64,000 bases of DNA from assembly GCF_900141865.1 (NCBI RefSeq), contig NZ_FQYW01000006.1:1-64000 (forward strand), read 5' to 3'. The translations under genes were made by a program, and so were the position numbers. Below are positions 25,864-34,400 of the stretch, piece after piece. This DNA comes from Anaerovibrio lipolyticus DSM 3074. GTDB lineage: Bacteria; Bacillota; Negativicutes; Selenomonadales; Selenomonadaceae. Each line of letters starts with the position of its first letter. Within the stretch, counting starts at the first letter, position 1. The notes beneath the pieces were generated by a model. The model worked only from the letters and a program-made list of their open reading frames with translations, had not been told where the DNA came from and did no database searches.

Positions 25864-26994
25864 TTAATAGTTATAAGTGAACTGGTTGGCAAAAATACCA
25901 ATAAGGAAAAGCACGCCTGCCATAATCGGCAGCACTGGTGCAAAAAACGGCAGGGCTGACTCAGCCACAATGTAGCTGGTAATAGCACCTAAAACAAGAT
26001 TAAACAGCACTGTAACAATAATGCCGGTTTTTCGCTTGCTGTATGTATATCTGGCAATATCCACTGCACTCATTATATTACCGAAATCCACACTGTCCAC
26101 ATACACATCACACTGCTCCTTAATTGACTCATCAGTAATACTAAGGGCGAAGCTGATATCAGCTGACTGGGCCAAAACCTGGGTATTGCTGGTGGTGGCC
26201 ACAGCTCCAATAAGGGAATCAGAAGTCTTCATAATAGTAATTTTCTTGGCCTTTTCCATGGTATCCATTTCGGCATTAACATTATTAATACCGGCCTGTC
26301 GGGCAATATTACGGGCAGTGCTGCCGGCAGCACTGGTCATAATAGCGGTGGAAATACCATAATCCCTAAGGGTTTGAACCGCACCTGGGACAGTCGGCCG
26401 CAGGGCATCACTAAACACAATAAAGCCACGGCAAAAACCACCAATGCTTACAAAGGAAACCACATTTCCCTTCCCTGCCAGCTGATCGGCCCTGGTGAGT
26501 ATTTCCGCAGGGATTTTTACATCATGGTCCTGCAGAAAAGACGCTGTGCCAACTCTGACCTCCTGATGGTTGATTAGAGCCTCAACGCCTTTACCTGGAA
26601 CCACATTGCTGGCAGAGGCCTCAGATAATTCAAGGTGCTTTTCGTCGGCCCACTCGGCTATTGCATCCGCCAAAGGATGCTGGACACCCGCCTCAGCAGA
26701 TGCTGCAAAGGTCATCATTTTAGATGGGGCTATACCGGCGGGAATAATATCATATACCATTGGCACTCCCTTAGTAACAGCACCAGAAATACCCATAACC
26801 AGCTGCCCTGTCAGATTTAACAACGGAAGCAGCTTGCGGCTTTTGGCACGAATCTTGAACTTTTTCAAAGTCCTCATGGCCTGCCACGGAAGGATATACT
26901 TCAATAATAAATATGCCAAGGCGTTTACCACTATAAAAATACCGGCAATCATGCCATAAAATACAATTCTATTTTCAAGAAACATATCAAACAT
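25864..26994 (-). CDS. Catalytically dead P1B-type-ATPase-like membrane protein
   Basis: This 376-residue protein resembles the C-terminal half of a heavy-metal P-type ATPase: one membrane helix (about 12-35), P and N domains, and two C-terminal helices (about 323-345 and 347-369). The retained HP motif is at His106-Pro107 and a GKG motif at 134-136. The phosphorylation motif DKTGT is replaced, the Asp position aligning to Gly68 in VMGISGAVTKG. The TGD motif reads TSA (220-222) and the GDGxND hinge reads ATTSNT (266-271). Metal-binding CPC and the transport helices before it are absent. The ATG at 26994 follows GTAGGAG. The frame is open, so it looks maintained rather than decaying. Binding or regulation, not pumping, is inferred. 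Confidence 0.7.
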   Translation of the reverse strand: MFDMFLENRIVFYGMIAGIFIVVNALAYLLLKYILPWQAMRTLKKFKIRAKSRKLLPLLNLTGQLVMGISGAVTKGVPMVYDIIPAGIAPSKMMTFAASAEAGVQHPLADAIAEWADEKHLELSEASASNVVPGKGVEALINHQEVRVGTASFLQDHDVKIPAEILTRADQLAGKGNVVSFVSIGGFCRGFIVFSDALRPTVPGAVQTLRDYGISTAIMTSAAGSTARNIARQAGINNVNAEMDTMEKAKKITIMKTSDSLIGAVATTSNTQVLAQSADISFALSITDESIKEQCDVYVDSVDFGNIMSAVDIARYTYSKRKTGIIVTVLFNLVLGAITSYIVAESALPFFAPVLPIMAGVLFLIGIFANQFTYNY

Positions 26995-27054
26995 TATTAC
27001 CAACTCCTACCAAATAATTATGGTAGCAGGTACCATAAAAGTCAATAGGCGAAG

Positions 27055-27085
27055 AAAAAGTCGGCCACCTTTCAGTAGCCGACTT
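27055..27085 (-). terminator. Terminator after dicarboxylate/amino-acid symporter
   Basis: AAGTCGGC and GCCGACTT (27058-27065 with 27078-27085) form a hairpin followed by T5 on the minus strand, 23 bp past the stop at 27109. Confidence 0.85.
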
Positions 27086-27108
27086 AACTAAAAACACAGA
27101 TTAAATTG

Positions 27109-28383
27109 TCAGTCAAGAGAATCCTTCAGATCATTGTTGGTCATAGCGCATACACAGGAGTCTGACCAAACATTTTCTGCAGTTTCTATCATGTCAATAA
27201 TAGTGTAAATAGGAAGAATAACACCCATAATTCCCAGTGGTGCACCCATGGAGGACATAAGGGACAGGGTCAAAAAATAACATCCCATTGGTACGCCTGC
27301 ATTCCCCACTGCGGCGAACACTGCCACAAAAAGCCAGGTGATCATAGTTCCCATGGAAAGCTCAAAGCCCGCATTCTGCATTACGAACAATGAAGTTACC
27401 AAAATAAATGCTGCGCAACCATTCATATTGATGGTGGTACAAATTGGCAAAACAAAACGGGAAACCTTCTTGTTTACCTTTAAGTTATCCTCAGCTGATG
27501 CCATGGTAACAGGCAATGTTGCTGCAGAGCTCTTGGTAAACAGAGCCACTGCCAGGGCCGGGGACATCTTCTTAAATACAGTAAATGGATTGAGCCCTCT
27601 CAGAAGCAGGAAGATTGGCAAAACAATGAAGAACTGGATTACGTTTCCACCCATAACTACAGCCACATATTTACCAAGGGAGCCTACGATAACACCGGCC
27701 TCAATCTGGGCAGCCAGCTGACCAGCAAAAGCCACAATACCGATTGGCAACACATACACAATGCCCCTTATCAGAGTAAAGAGCAATTCCTGAAGGCCAT
27801 TTATCACCTTCATAAGCATCTGTACATTTTCCGTTTTCGGCATATTGGCCAGACCAAGACCTACTGCAAAGGCAATTAAGAGAATAGATAATACATTGCC
27901 AGCTAAAAATGGCTGAAGCAAATTGTTAGGTATTACCGACAAGAAATGGTCATAATAGGACAGCTTCCCCAATTTATCCGGAACCTCAGCAACCCCGGCA
28001 CCAATAACATCTGCTGGTAAATTTTCCGGTGCAATAAAGATGTATAAGGCCAGTCCCACAGCCGCTGCCGCAATGGTTGTAAGCATGGTATATACCACAG
28101 CGTGACCAAAAATTCGGCCTGTTTCCTTCTTGGTGCCCAAGGTCGCCAAGGTGGTTATAACTGCCAGAGCAATGGTTGGAACTGCCACAAACTGGAACAG
28201 CCGGGTAAATACGGTGGCAACGAAGTTGAACAGATCGTTAAGCACCGGAATATTTAGCCATCCCAGGGCTCCGCCCACAATCAGTGCTGAAAACCACAAA
28301 ACCATCTGCTTTACCTGAGCTTTTTGGTCAGTCTGCTTTATGGCCTCCTGCGCCTTCTTCTGAACATCATTTTCACTAGACAT
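27109..28383 (-). CDS. Dicarboxylate/amino acid:cation symporter (DAACS family)
   Basis: This membrane protein of 424 residues has about eight helices and two re-entrant loops. ALFTKSSAATLPVTM (the Ser-rich loop), CTTINMNGCAAFI and GNAGVPMGCYF are the substrate and Na+ motifs of the glutamate/C4-dicarboxylate symporter fold. It brings in an acidic amino acid, Ser/Thr or a dicarboxylate; the choice is unclear. I start at the ATG at 28383 preceded by a GGGGGAAGG stretch. It has a strong own promoter and terminator. A second member, sstT, is at 46995. Confidence 0.88.
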   Translation of the reverse strand: MSSENDVQKKAQEAIKQTDQKAQVKQMVLWFSALIVGGALGWLNIPVLNDLFNFVATVFTRLFQFVAVPTIALAVITTLATLGTKKETGRIFGHAVVYTMLTTIAAAAVGLALYIFIAPENLPADVIGAGVAEVPDKLGKLSYYDHFLSVIPNNLLQPFLAGNVLSILLIAFAVGLGLANMPKTENVQMLMKVINGLQELLFTLIRGIVYVLPIGIVAFAGQLAAQIEAGVIVGSLGKYVAVVMGGNVIQFFIVLPIFLLLRGLNPFTVFKKMSPALAVALFTKSSAATLPVTMASAEDNLKVNKKVSRFVLPICTTINMNGCAAFILVTSLFVMQNAGFELSMGTMITWLFVAVFAAVGNAGVPMGCYFLTLSLMSSMGAPLGIMGVILPIYTIIDMIETAENVWSDSCVCAMTNNDLKDSLD

Positions 28384-28409
28384 ATCCTTCCCCCTCTTTC
28401 TCTGAGCTA

Positions 28410-28432
28410 TTACCAACCTGCTTAGTCGGTAA
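28410..28432 (-). promoter_or_regulatory. Leader hairpin before the symporter
   Basis: TTACCGAC and GTTGGTAA pair (8 bp with one G-U) between the transcription start and the ribosome site. No T-run follows. Confidence 0.4.
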
Positions 28433-28451
28433 TAATTTTAATATGAGTAGT

Positions 28452-28480
28452 ATGATACTCAAAAAATATATAATTGTCAA
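28452..28480 (-). promoter_or_regulatory. Strong promoter for the symporter
   Basis: A perfect TTGACA (28475-28480) and TATCAT (28452-28457) are 17 bp apart on the minus strand, with an AT-rich spacer. Confidence 0.7.
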
Positions 28481-28491
28481 TTAATATTTTA

Positions 28492-29028
28492 TCATTCTTT
28501 TTCAAGTGTACAAGTGTCTTGTTCTGTTTTTTCACAACTTTGGGGATTGTATTGTCTTTTCTTTTTATTCTGCTCACGTCGCATCTTAAAAAAGTCCCTC
28601 ATTATGCCACAGCATCTGTCCTCCAATACCCCGGCAGTAACCTCCGTCTGATGGTTAAGATTGCTGTTTGTCAATACATTAAAAATAGAATGCACTGCCC
28701 CGGCCTTAATGTCAGCCCCACCATAGACCACCCTGTCAATGCGGCTGTTCACAATGGCCCCGGCACACATGGGACAAGGCTCTATTGTCACATAAAGGGT
28801 AGTTCCGGAAAGACGCCACCTGTCCAGCTTTTTGTTTGCTGCCCGTATAGCCTCTATCTCCGCATGGGCTGTGGCATCTTTTGCTGTTTCACGCAGATTA
28901 TGTCCCACAGAAACAGTAGTGCCGTCCTTGGCCACAAGGACGGCACCTATAGGAACTTCCCCGAGCTCGTAAGCCTTCTGAGCTTCAGCCAGGGCAAGAT
29001 TCATATACTTTTCGTCATCTAATATCAT
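28492..29028 (-). CDS. tadA: tRNA-specific adenosine deaminase TadA
   Basis: TadA converts A34 to inosine in tRNA-Arg. The 178-residue protein has the zinc-deaminase motifs His55-Ala-Glu57 and Pro84-Cys85-Pro-Met-Cys88, followed by CCGIMRDFF. The tail after about residue 153 is basic and then Glu-rich, longer than in the minimal enzyme. It starts one base after the stop of the small unknown gene upstream, so translation is likely coupled. Confidence 0.94.
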   Translation of the reverse strand: MILDDEKYMNLALAEAQKAYELGEVPIGAVLVAKDGTTVSVGHNLRETAKDATAHAEIEAIRAANKKLDRWRLSGTTLYVTIEPCPMCAGAIVNSRIDRVVYGGADIKAGAVHSIFNVLTNSNLNHQTEVTAGVLEDRCCGIMRDFFKMRREQNKKKRQYNPQSCEKTEQDTCTLEKE

Positions 29029-29292
29029 TTACGCCTCAGCTCCTCCTCGAAAGAATCGCAAATCCACGCCACCCTCGTAGAACAGGGACTGGGTTACCTG
29101 CTGACAATCCAGCACATAAGCCTCTGAAATCGGAGCATCTTCCCGCTGCTGTCTCATCTTTTCGGTAAGCATTTTGTGGAACGGGGATTTACCATTATTC
29201 TGATCATCACGACTATTTTTCCGCAGGAATGGGCTGTTCACATCACAGTCAACACCCTTTACTCTTGCTACTCTTTCAATTTTCTCTAACAT
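29029..29292 (-). CDS. Small protein of unknown function upstream of tadA
   Basis: This 87-residue protein starts at the ATG at 29292 behind GAGGTGATC. It is charged, with a predicted helix around KMLTEKMRQQREDAP, and ends in DLRFFRGGAEA. No signal peptide, membrane segment or known motif is visible. Its stop abuts the tadA start, so the two are probably translated together. I do not recognise the family. Confidence 0.7.
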   Translation of the reverse strand: MLEKIERVARVKGVDCDVNSPFLRKNSRDDQNNGKSPFHKMLTEKMRQQREDAPISEAYVLDCQQVTQSLFYEGGVDLRFFRGGAEA

Positions 29293-29441
29293 GATGATCA
29301 CCTCACTTTATTAATTCACTAATACATCAACCATAATCCCCCAAAATTAACTAATTATCTCTTCTTGCCACATATATCGGTACTATTTACCCATAAATTA
29401 ACACATTTTTCTGAAAAATCCATGTATACTTTTAAAATATA

Positions 29442-29474
29442 CAAAAAAGGTCCACAGAAATCTGCAGACCTTTC
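29442..29474 (-). terminator. Terminator after mdh
   Basis: AAAGGTC and GACCTTT arms with partly paired inner bases form a hairpin, then T6 on the minus strand. It lies 35 bp past the mdh stop. Confidence 0.8.
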
Positions 29475-29508
29475 ATGTACATATTAAATATGATGTTTAG
29501 AAGTAAAA

Positions 29509-30462
29509 TTACTTCTTCAGTGCGTCGCCCAGGTTGTTCTGAGTGTTGCGAGCTGCCTGTACGGACTCAGCGAATCGCTCCTTCTCCTTGCCCTCGAGCT
29601 TCAGCTCAACAATCTTCTCAATACCGTTCTCGCCCAGAATTACTGGAACGCCGATGCAGAGGTCATCCTCGCCATACTCACCCTCGAGGTATACGCAGCA
29701 AGGAATGAGCTTCTTGCCATCAGTGATGATGGACTTAACCAGCTCGCCAGCTGCAGCACCTGGAGCATACCAAGCGGAAGTGCCCAGGAGACCGGTCAAG
29801 GTAGCACCGCCAACCTTGGTCTGTGCAATAGCATCCTCAAGCTCAGCCTCGCTGAGGAAGTGAGATACAGGAATACCCTTGTAAGTTGCGATGGATCCGA
29901 GTGGAACCATGGTCTTGTCACTATGACCACCGATAACCATACCCTCGATGTCGGTAGGAGTTGCAGGATAACCCTTCTTCTTCAGTGCGCAAGACAGGAA
30001 ATAACGGAAGCGGGAGCTGTCCAGCATACCGCCCATACCGATAACCTTGTTCTTAGGAAGGCCGGAATTCTTCAGTGCAAGATAAGTCATTGCATCCATT
30101 GGGTTGGAGATAACAATGAAGATTGCATCTGGGGAATACTTAACAGCCTGCTCAATAACACTGCCTACGATGCCGGCATTAACGCCGATGAGGTCCTCAC
30201 GGCTCATACCTGGCTTACGAGGAATACCGGAAGTGATAACAACAACCTTGGAACCTGCAGTAGTAGAGTAATCGTTAGTAACACCAGTAATAGTAGTGTT
30301 GAAGTTAAGGATCTGAGAGGTCTGCATCATATCCATAGCCTTACCTTCGGAAACACCCTCTTTAATATCGAGAAGTACTACTTCACTAGCATAACCAGCA
30401 CTTGCAATAACATTTGCTGCGGTAGCGCCTACGTTACCTGCACCTACAACTGTAACTTTCAT
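29509..30462 (-). CDS. mdh: NAD-dependent malate dehydrogenase
   Basis: This 317-residue LDH/MDH-fold enzyme interconverts oxaloacetate and malate, one step before the fumarase and fumarate reductase encoded at 10513-15224. The Rossmann motif VGAGNVG is at the N-terminus. The substrate loop SGIPRKPGMSREDL has the Arg expected for a dicarboxylate, and GGHSDKTMVPL holds the catalytic His. It is monocistronic, with a clear promoter and terminator. Lactate dehydrogenase is unlikely because of the Arg-containing loop. Confidence 0.94.
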   Translation of the reverse strand: MKVTVVGAGNVGATAANVIASAGYASEVVLLDIKEGVSEGKAMDMMQTSQILNFNTTITGVTNDYSTTAGSKVVVITSGIPRKPGMSREDLIGVNAGIVGSVIEQAVKYSPDAIFIVISNPMDAMTYLALKNSGLPKNKVIGMGGMLDSSRFRYFLSCALKKKGYPATPTDIEGMVIGGHSDKTMVPLGSIATYKGIPVSHFLSEAELEDAIAQTKVGGATLTGLLGTSAWYAPGAAAGELVKSIITDGKKLIPCCVYLEGEYGEDDLCIGVPVILGENGIEKIVELKLEGKEKERFAESVQAARNTQNNLGDALKK

Positions 30463-30532
30463 AATTTTACAATTCCTCCTTTTATTTACGACAGACTGCG
30501 TATGGTCACAATCTGAACATTGAACTAATGAT

Positions 30533-30561
30533 ATTATAACAAATACTTATGAAATAATCAA
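30533..30561 (-). promoter_or_regulatory. Promoter of mdh
   Basis: On the minus strand TTGATT (30556-30561) is 17 bp from a perfect TATAAT (30533-30538). It sits about 70 bp before the mdh ATG, which has AGGAGG. Confidence 0.7.
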
Positions 30562-30590
30562 TTAAATAAGGCGATTAGTCACTTTTCAAT

Positions 30591-30622
30591 AAAAAATAGA
30601 GTGTGACAAAAATGCCACACCC
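30591..30622 (-). terminator. Terminator after first TPR gene
   Basis: AGGGTGTG and CACACTCT arms pair around a 10-base loop, then T6 on the minus strand. Confidence 0.75.
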
Positions 30623-30632
30623 TATTAATCAT

Positions 30633-32840
30633 TTAGAATTTCTTTACATAATGCATGAAGTTAAACAAACCATCAGTTACATAGGTGAAAATACTGCTAT
30701 AACCACTGTAGTACTCGCCGGAGCTGGTACGCTCATATACGCCATCCATTGCGCCATTCAACGGAGTATCAGTCAAATGGTTTTCGATATGGTTGGCATC
30801 AGTAAACCACCGTTTGGCGTAATTAAATATTGTTGCTCCGTCATTACCATACATGGCAAATACATTAGTGGCCTTATCGTAGGTAAATGCAGTCCATTCA
30901 CTCGGATCATTCTCATTGGTCATCTTATACCACATGGCAGGCAGGTTAGGGCGCGCTTCTACTTCCTTTTCAGGATACAGAGCTACCTCATATATTACCC
31001 CATGACCATCTTCTACCTCGTACTGGGCACCGATATCACTGTCACCATTGAAAATAATGTTACGGACCAAGGTTAAAATGTGTGGCTTAATGGTGTAATT
31101 CTGTGGATACAGAACATAAGCAGCCAAGGACTGACTGTACTCATATACGCCACTTTCCTGACTATTAACAAAATCCCTTACCACAACGGCATTGTTCGCA
31201 TCATCAAAACGAACCGCCTGCTTTAAGCCGGCACCATCATAAATGAGATATTCATGGGTATCATAATCGTAATCGAAGGAGAAGTCACCCCAAATATAAC
31301 CATAATCCTGTTTAAACAGATATTTGCCATGAGGACGGTCAACGAAATCCACAGTAGTTGGGCCATAGTTAGCCTTCAGATAATTGTAGGTCTTCATTGG
31401 GTCTTCATAGGAAAGGATATACCGCTGTCCCTCTGAGTAATACTTAAGGACAGTATTATTCAAGTCATAAATTTCCTCAGAGCTATTAGTTGGTAACGTG
31501 GATGGTGCAGTGACAATAGCACCGTCAGAAGCCAGCTGCGGACCGTTGCCGGCACCTGGCATAGCAGTAGGTACATTAACCGCTGAGCCAAGCTGTTCAT
31601 ACTGCTGCTGATATACGCCACCTTCATACTTGGTGCGTACATCCTGTGGTACTACTTCCTTATAAAAATCATCCGTTTCGTTCTGCTTAATGCCACCAAC
31701 AACAGATATAATAACCCCATCATTCTCCCATACGGTTCTGGCAGGGAACTGTGAAGAATTATTGGTAACGTATATAGCATCATTCAGCTTCTTTAAGTCA
31801 TCCTTGTACTTATTCATCTTGTCCTGATGACGTTGTTGCTTGGTATTGGCGTGCTTCAAACGTTCATGTTGGAATCGGCCAATATCATCGATGATATTAG
31901 GATCGTATTTCTCGGCCTTCCCGTAGTCAGAGTCCGCATCACTCTTCCTGCCCAATGCCTGATTGCACAAAGACCGGTAATAATAGGTATGAGCCGATTC
32001 ATCATTTATTTCCAAGCTCTTATTAAAATCCGCCATGGCCTTATCATATTGGCCCAATGCATAATAAATCGTGCCCCTTGTATCAAGAATATTGGCATCT
32101 TCCTTATCCTTCATTACTGCCCATTGGGCATCGTCAAGGGCCTGTTCATAATTTCCCAATAAGTAATTATGCCATGCTCTCTGGTTATACGCAGAAGCTA
32201 TAGGTGCAGCCTCAATACGTCTGGTTTCCCACTCCAGGGCTTCATCGTAATTACCCAATTCCCAGCATGCCTTGCCTAAATCCCGGGCAATGGCCTGATC
32301 ATGACAACCACCATCATAGATGTTTTTCAAATGTTTGTATGCCGTTTCCCAATCCTTTTCAGAAACAGCCTTTTCTGCTTGGTTAAAATCATTTTTATGG
32401 GCAGCATCGAAGGCCCGATTGTCCGCCGCCACCTCGTTGCACAGAGCTGGGAACATGCTTTTTACTGTGTCGTATACCGTAAGTGCAGCAACAGAAATAT
32501 TTACAAACTTGAATTTATACATTGTCCAATTATCAATGTCAATAGGAACACTATAATACGTTACCATATCGTCAGCTGTATCAAACAACACATAATCCTT
32601 ACCGACTTCGTTTACCACAGGTATTCCATAAGGCAAATACTGCTCCTCGTGGGTGGTATAGGCACATCGAACATAACTGCGCCCGTAATAAGTAACCTTT
32701 TTGACATAAGGAACATCCATGCGTATATAGCCGTTTTGAGTGTCGGCTATAATTGGATTTTCCGTATTTTCCGCATAGGATGTTGCCGTCAGCATCAGCA
32801 ATATCATCCAAAAAATTGCCAATACTCTTCGTAATTTCAT
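30633..32840 (-). CDS. Secreted TPR-repeat protein, paralogue 1
   Basis: This 735-residue exported protein has a signal peptide (about 1-24, ending SYAEN), a beta-rich N-domain (about 25-110), tetratricopeptide repeats (about 135-320, for example GNYDEALEWETRRIEAAP and GQYDKAMADFNKSLEIND), a charged linker, and a long C-terminal region of tyrosine-rich beta segments ending in an EWTAFTYDKA-type module. The ATG at 32840 lies 8 bases after GGAGG. The paralogue at 34401-36521 shares the first half almost identically at DNA level and diverges afterwards. No enzymatic motif is seen. A periplasmic or surface role is likely; the function is unknown. Confidence 0.85.
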   Translation of the reverse strand: MKLRRVLAIFWMILLMLTATSYAENTENPIIADTQNGYIRMDVPYVKKVTYYGRSYVRCAYTTHEEQYLPYGIPVVNEVGKDYVLFDTADDMVTYYSVPIDIDNWTMYKFKFVNISVAALTVYDTVKSMFPALCNEVAADNRAFDAAHKNDFNQAEKAVSEKDWETAYKHLKNIYDGGCHDQAIARDLGKACWELGNYDEALEWETRRIEAAPIASAYNQRAWHNYLLGNYEQALDDAQWAVMKDKEDANILDTRGTIYYALGQYDKAMADFNKSLEINDESAHTYYYRSLCNQALGRKSDADSDYGKAEKYDPNIIDDIGRFQHERLKHANTKQQRHQDKMNKYKDDLKKLNDAIYVTNNSSQFPARTVWENDGVIISVVGGIKQNETDDFYKEVVPQDVRTKYEGGVYQQQYEQLGSAVNVPTAMPGAGNGPQLASDGAIVTAPSTLPTNSSEEIYDLNNTVLKYYSEGQRYILSYEDPMKTYNYLKANYGPTTVDFVDRPHGKYLFKQDYGYIWGDFSFDYDYDTHEYLIYDGAGLKQAVRFDDANNAVVVRDFVNSQESGVYEYSQSLAAYVLYPQNYTIKPHILTLVRNIIFNGDSDIGAQYEVEDGHGVIYEVALYPEKEVEARPNLPAMWYKMTNENDPSEWTAFTYDKATNVFAMYGNDGATIFNYAKRWFTDANHIENHLTDTPLNGAMDGVYERTSSGEYYSGYSSIFTYVTDGLFNFMHYVKKF

Positions 32841-32892
32841 AACCATTCCTCCATGATGTTATTTTAGCTTGCAACCCCACAAGCCGTTTACG

Positions 32893-32921
32893 ATTATAGC
32901 ACTATCATCCATCCCATACAA
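32893..32921 (-). promoter_or_regulatory. Promoter of TPR paralogue 1
   Basis: TTGTAT (32916-32921) and perfect TATAAT (32893-32898) are 17 bp apart on the minus strand. The bases ATAGTGCTATAAT resemble the promoter of paralogue 2. Confidence 0.6.
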
Positions 32922-33090
32922 TATAAACGGAGGATTCTAATAGGAGTATAATTGTTTTCTCATTTTTTTCTAATTATTTTGCACGATACTTATTAATTTA
33001 ATAAGACAATAGACCTATTTCACTTCATTAAAAATCTCCGCACATTTCCCCAGCTTAAATCACGTTTTTCATTTTTTCCTGTATGAGCCA
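32922..33090. other. AT-rich intergenic stretch
   Basis: Between the promoter of TPR paralogue 1 and the Rpn terminator this AT-rich segment shows no gene, tRNA or strong hairpin. Confidence 0.5.
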
Positions 33091-33135
33091 ATAAAAACTG
33101 CGGTCAAAATGATTACTCATCTCAACCGCAGTTTT
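33091..33135 (-). terminator. Terminator of Rpn gene (shares sequence with 36722-36764)
   Basis: AAAACTGCGGT and ACCGCAGTTTT pair (33094-33104 with 33125-33135). Its right part, from ATGATTACTCATC to CCGCAGTTTT, recurs in the terminator at 36722-36764. Confidence 0.8.
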
Positions 33136-33150
33136 AATTATTGCTATGGA

Positions 33151-33999
33151 TTACTGTACGATATGCTTTAAAATCTGCTCACGAAGTTTGCCTTCATAAC
33201 TCAACTCATCCATGACAGTATTAACATCCATTTCAGGATTTTTGGACATAAAATTCCTTACTGTTTGAACCGCCATTTTTAGTGCGCCCTTTACTTCGCC
33301 ACGCGCTTCGCCACGAGCTTCAATTTCCATTATTTCCTGCTGAAAAGTCATATATGTCGCCTTCTTTCTCTCATCTGCCCTATATTCCTTTACAGTGCTA
33401 TCCAGTTCCCGTGTGAAATCATCATCGGCAGAACCGCCGTTTACATACTTCAAAAATGCCCTCTGGTCTTTGGTGATATTATCCATATTCACCGCAGAAG
33501 CATTAAAGAAAATCTTATATGCCTCATCACAGAGCTCCAGGGTATTATCTGATACACATAAATTAGAAAAGGTATACCGAGGTAAGCCTGCACCATAAGG
33601 GTCAAATGTGCAAATAAAGATAATGTATGATTTTCTTAATTTCGTATAATGCTGGCCCTTTGCCAACAGATTATGGTCCATAACGGACTGATAATACCTT
33701 GTCCGCTTCCCCAATTCCTCTTTTTTCTTAGTAACTGCCTGCATCTCGATATCAATAGCAGTTCCATCTGCATCTTCAATGTAGATATCCAGCCTGATAC
33801 CTCTGCTAACCATTCCTTCCCTAAAATCCTTTTCAAATTCGGGAATTTCCATCTTTGATATGGTTATATTTAGTAGTCTCTCCAATAACTTCTTGCACAA
33901 TCCCGGCTTTTCCATAACCAAGCGAAACATTACAGCATTGGTTATAGTGGCTTTTTCCCATGGTTCAAATTGAGTAGAAAGTATTTCTTTATCTTCCAT
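33151..33999 (-). CDS. Rpn-family PD-(D/E)XK nuclease/putative transposase
   Basis: This 282-residue protein has the Rpn/PD-(D/E)XK transposase outline: TNAVMFRLVMEKPGLCKKLLERLL at the start, Asp71 (RLDIYI) and Glu85-Met-Gln87 (IDIEMQ) as the nuclease core, then YYQSVMDHNLLAKG. The C-terminal part holds the repeated ARGEARGEVKG seen in these proteins. Relatives cut DNA and promote recombination. The ATG at 33999 has AAGGAGAAGG; an upstream GTG is less likely. It lies between the two TPR paralogues with its own promoter and terminator. Confidence 0.85.
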   Translation of the reverse strand: MEDKEILSTQFEPWEKATITNAVMFRLVMEKPGLCKKLLERLLNITISKMEIPEFEKDFREGMVSRGIRLDIYIEDADGTAIDIEMQAVTKKKEELGKRTRYYQSVMDHNLLAKGQHYTKLRKSYIIFICTFDPYGAGLPRYTFSNLCVSDNTLELCDEAYKIFFNASAVNMDNITKDQRAFLKYVNGGSADDDFTRELDSTVKEYRADERKKATYMTFQQEIMEIEARGEARGEVKGALKMAVQTVRNFMSKNPEMDVNTVMDELSYEGKLREQILKHIVQ

Positions 34000-34094
34000 A
34001 ATACCCTTCTCCTTGTATTCTAGCACACAAATATTGTATGTGCCATCCCCATACTACAGTATCAAGCTCCATGGATACCTGATACCAATCCCTC

Positions 34095-34106
34095 TGTAGA
34101 TCTACA
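34095..34106. promoter_or_regulatory. Perfect 12-bp palindrome at Rpn transcription start
   Basis: TGTAGATCTACA overlaps the predicted start point of the Rpn transcript, a typical place for a repressor operator. Confidence 0.4.
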
Positions 34107-34111
34107 AGATT

Positions 34112-34140
34112 AGTATATGGTTTAATTATTGTAAAGTCAA
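34112..34140 (-). promoter_or_regulatory. Strong promoter of Rpn gene
   Basis: TTGACT (34135-34140) and TATACT (34112-34117) are 17 bp apart on the minus strand. A leader of about 105 nt follows. The remaining AT-rich stretch up to 34341 shows no gene. Confidence 0.7.
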
Positions 34141-34341
34141 TTTATATGCTTATATTTTTATGTAATTTGAGATTTTTATTTATATTTTTTCAAAATACGC
34201 TATTTTATTAGATATTATATAAGTATCAAAATATAATATACCTCAAAAGCAAATAAAAAGCATCCCGTAGACTGCGTCATAGTATAGTTATTATTCAGTT
34301 GGCAAGTTCACATTTCATGGAAGACATAGTGTCAACATAGG

Positions 34342-34383
34342 AAAAGCCCATGAAAGGCATCGTTGGCTTCTCATGAGCTTTTT
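34342..34383 (-). terminator. Terminator after second TPR gene
   Basis: AAAAGCTCATGA and TCATGGGCTTTT arms form a hairpin with a T-run on the minus strand, 18 bp after the stop. Confidence 0.75.
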
Positions 34384-34400
34384 ATTATCCGTTATTGTAC

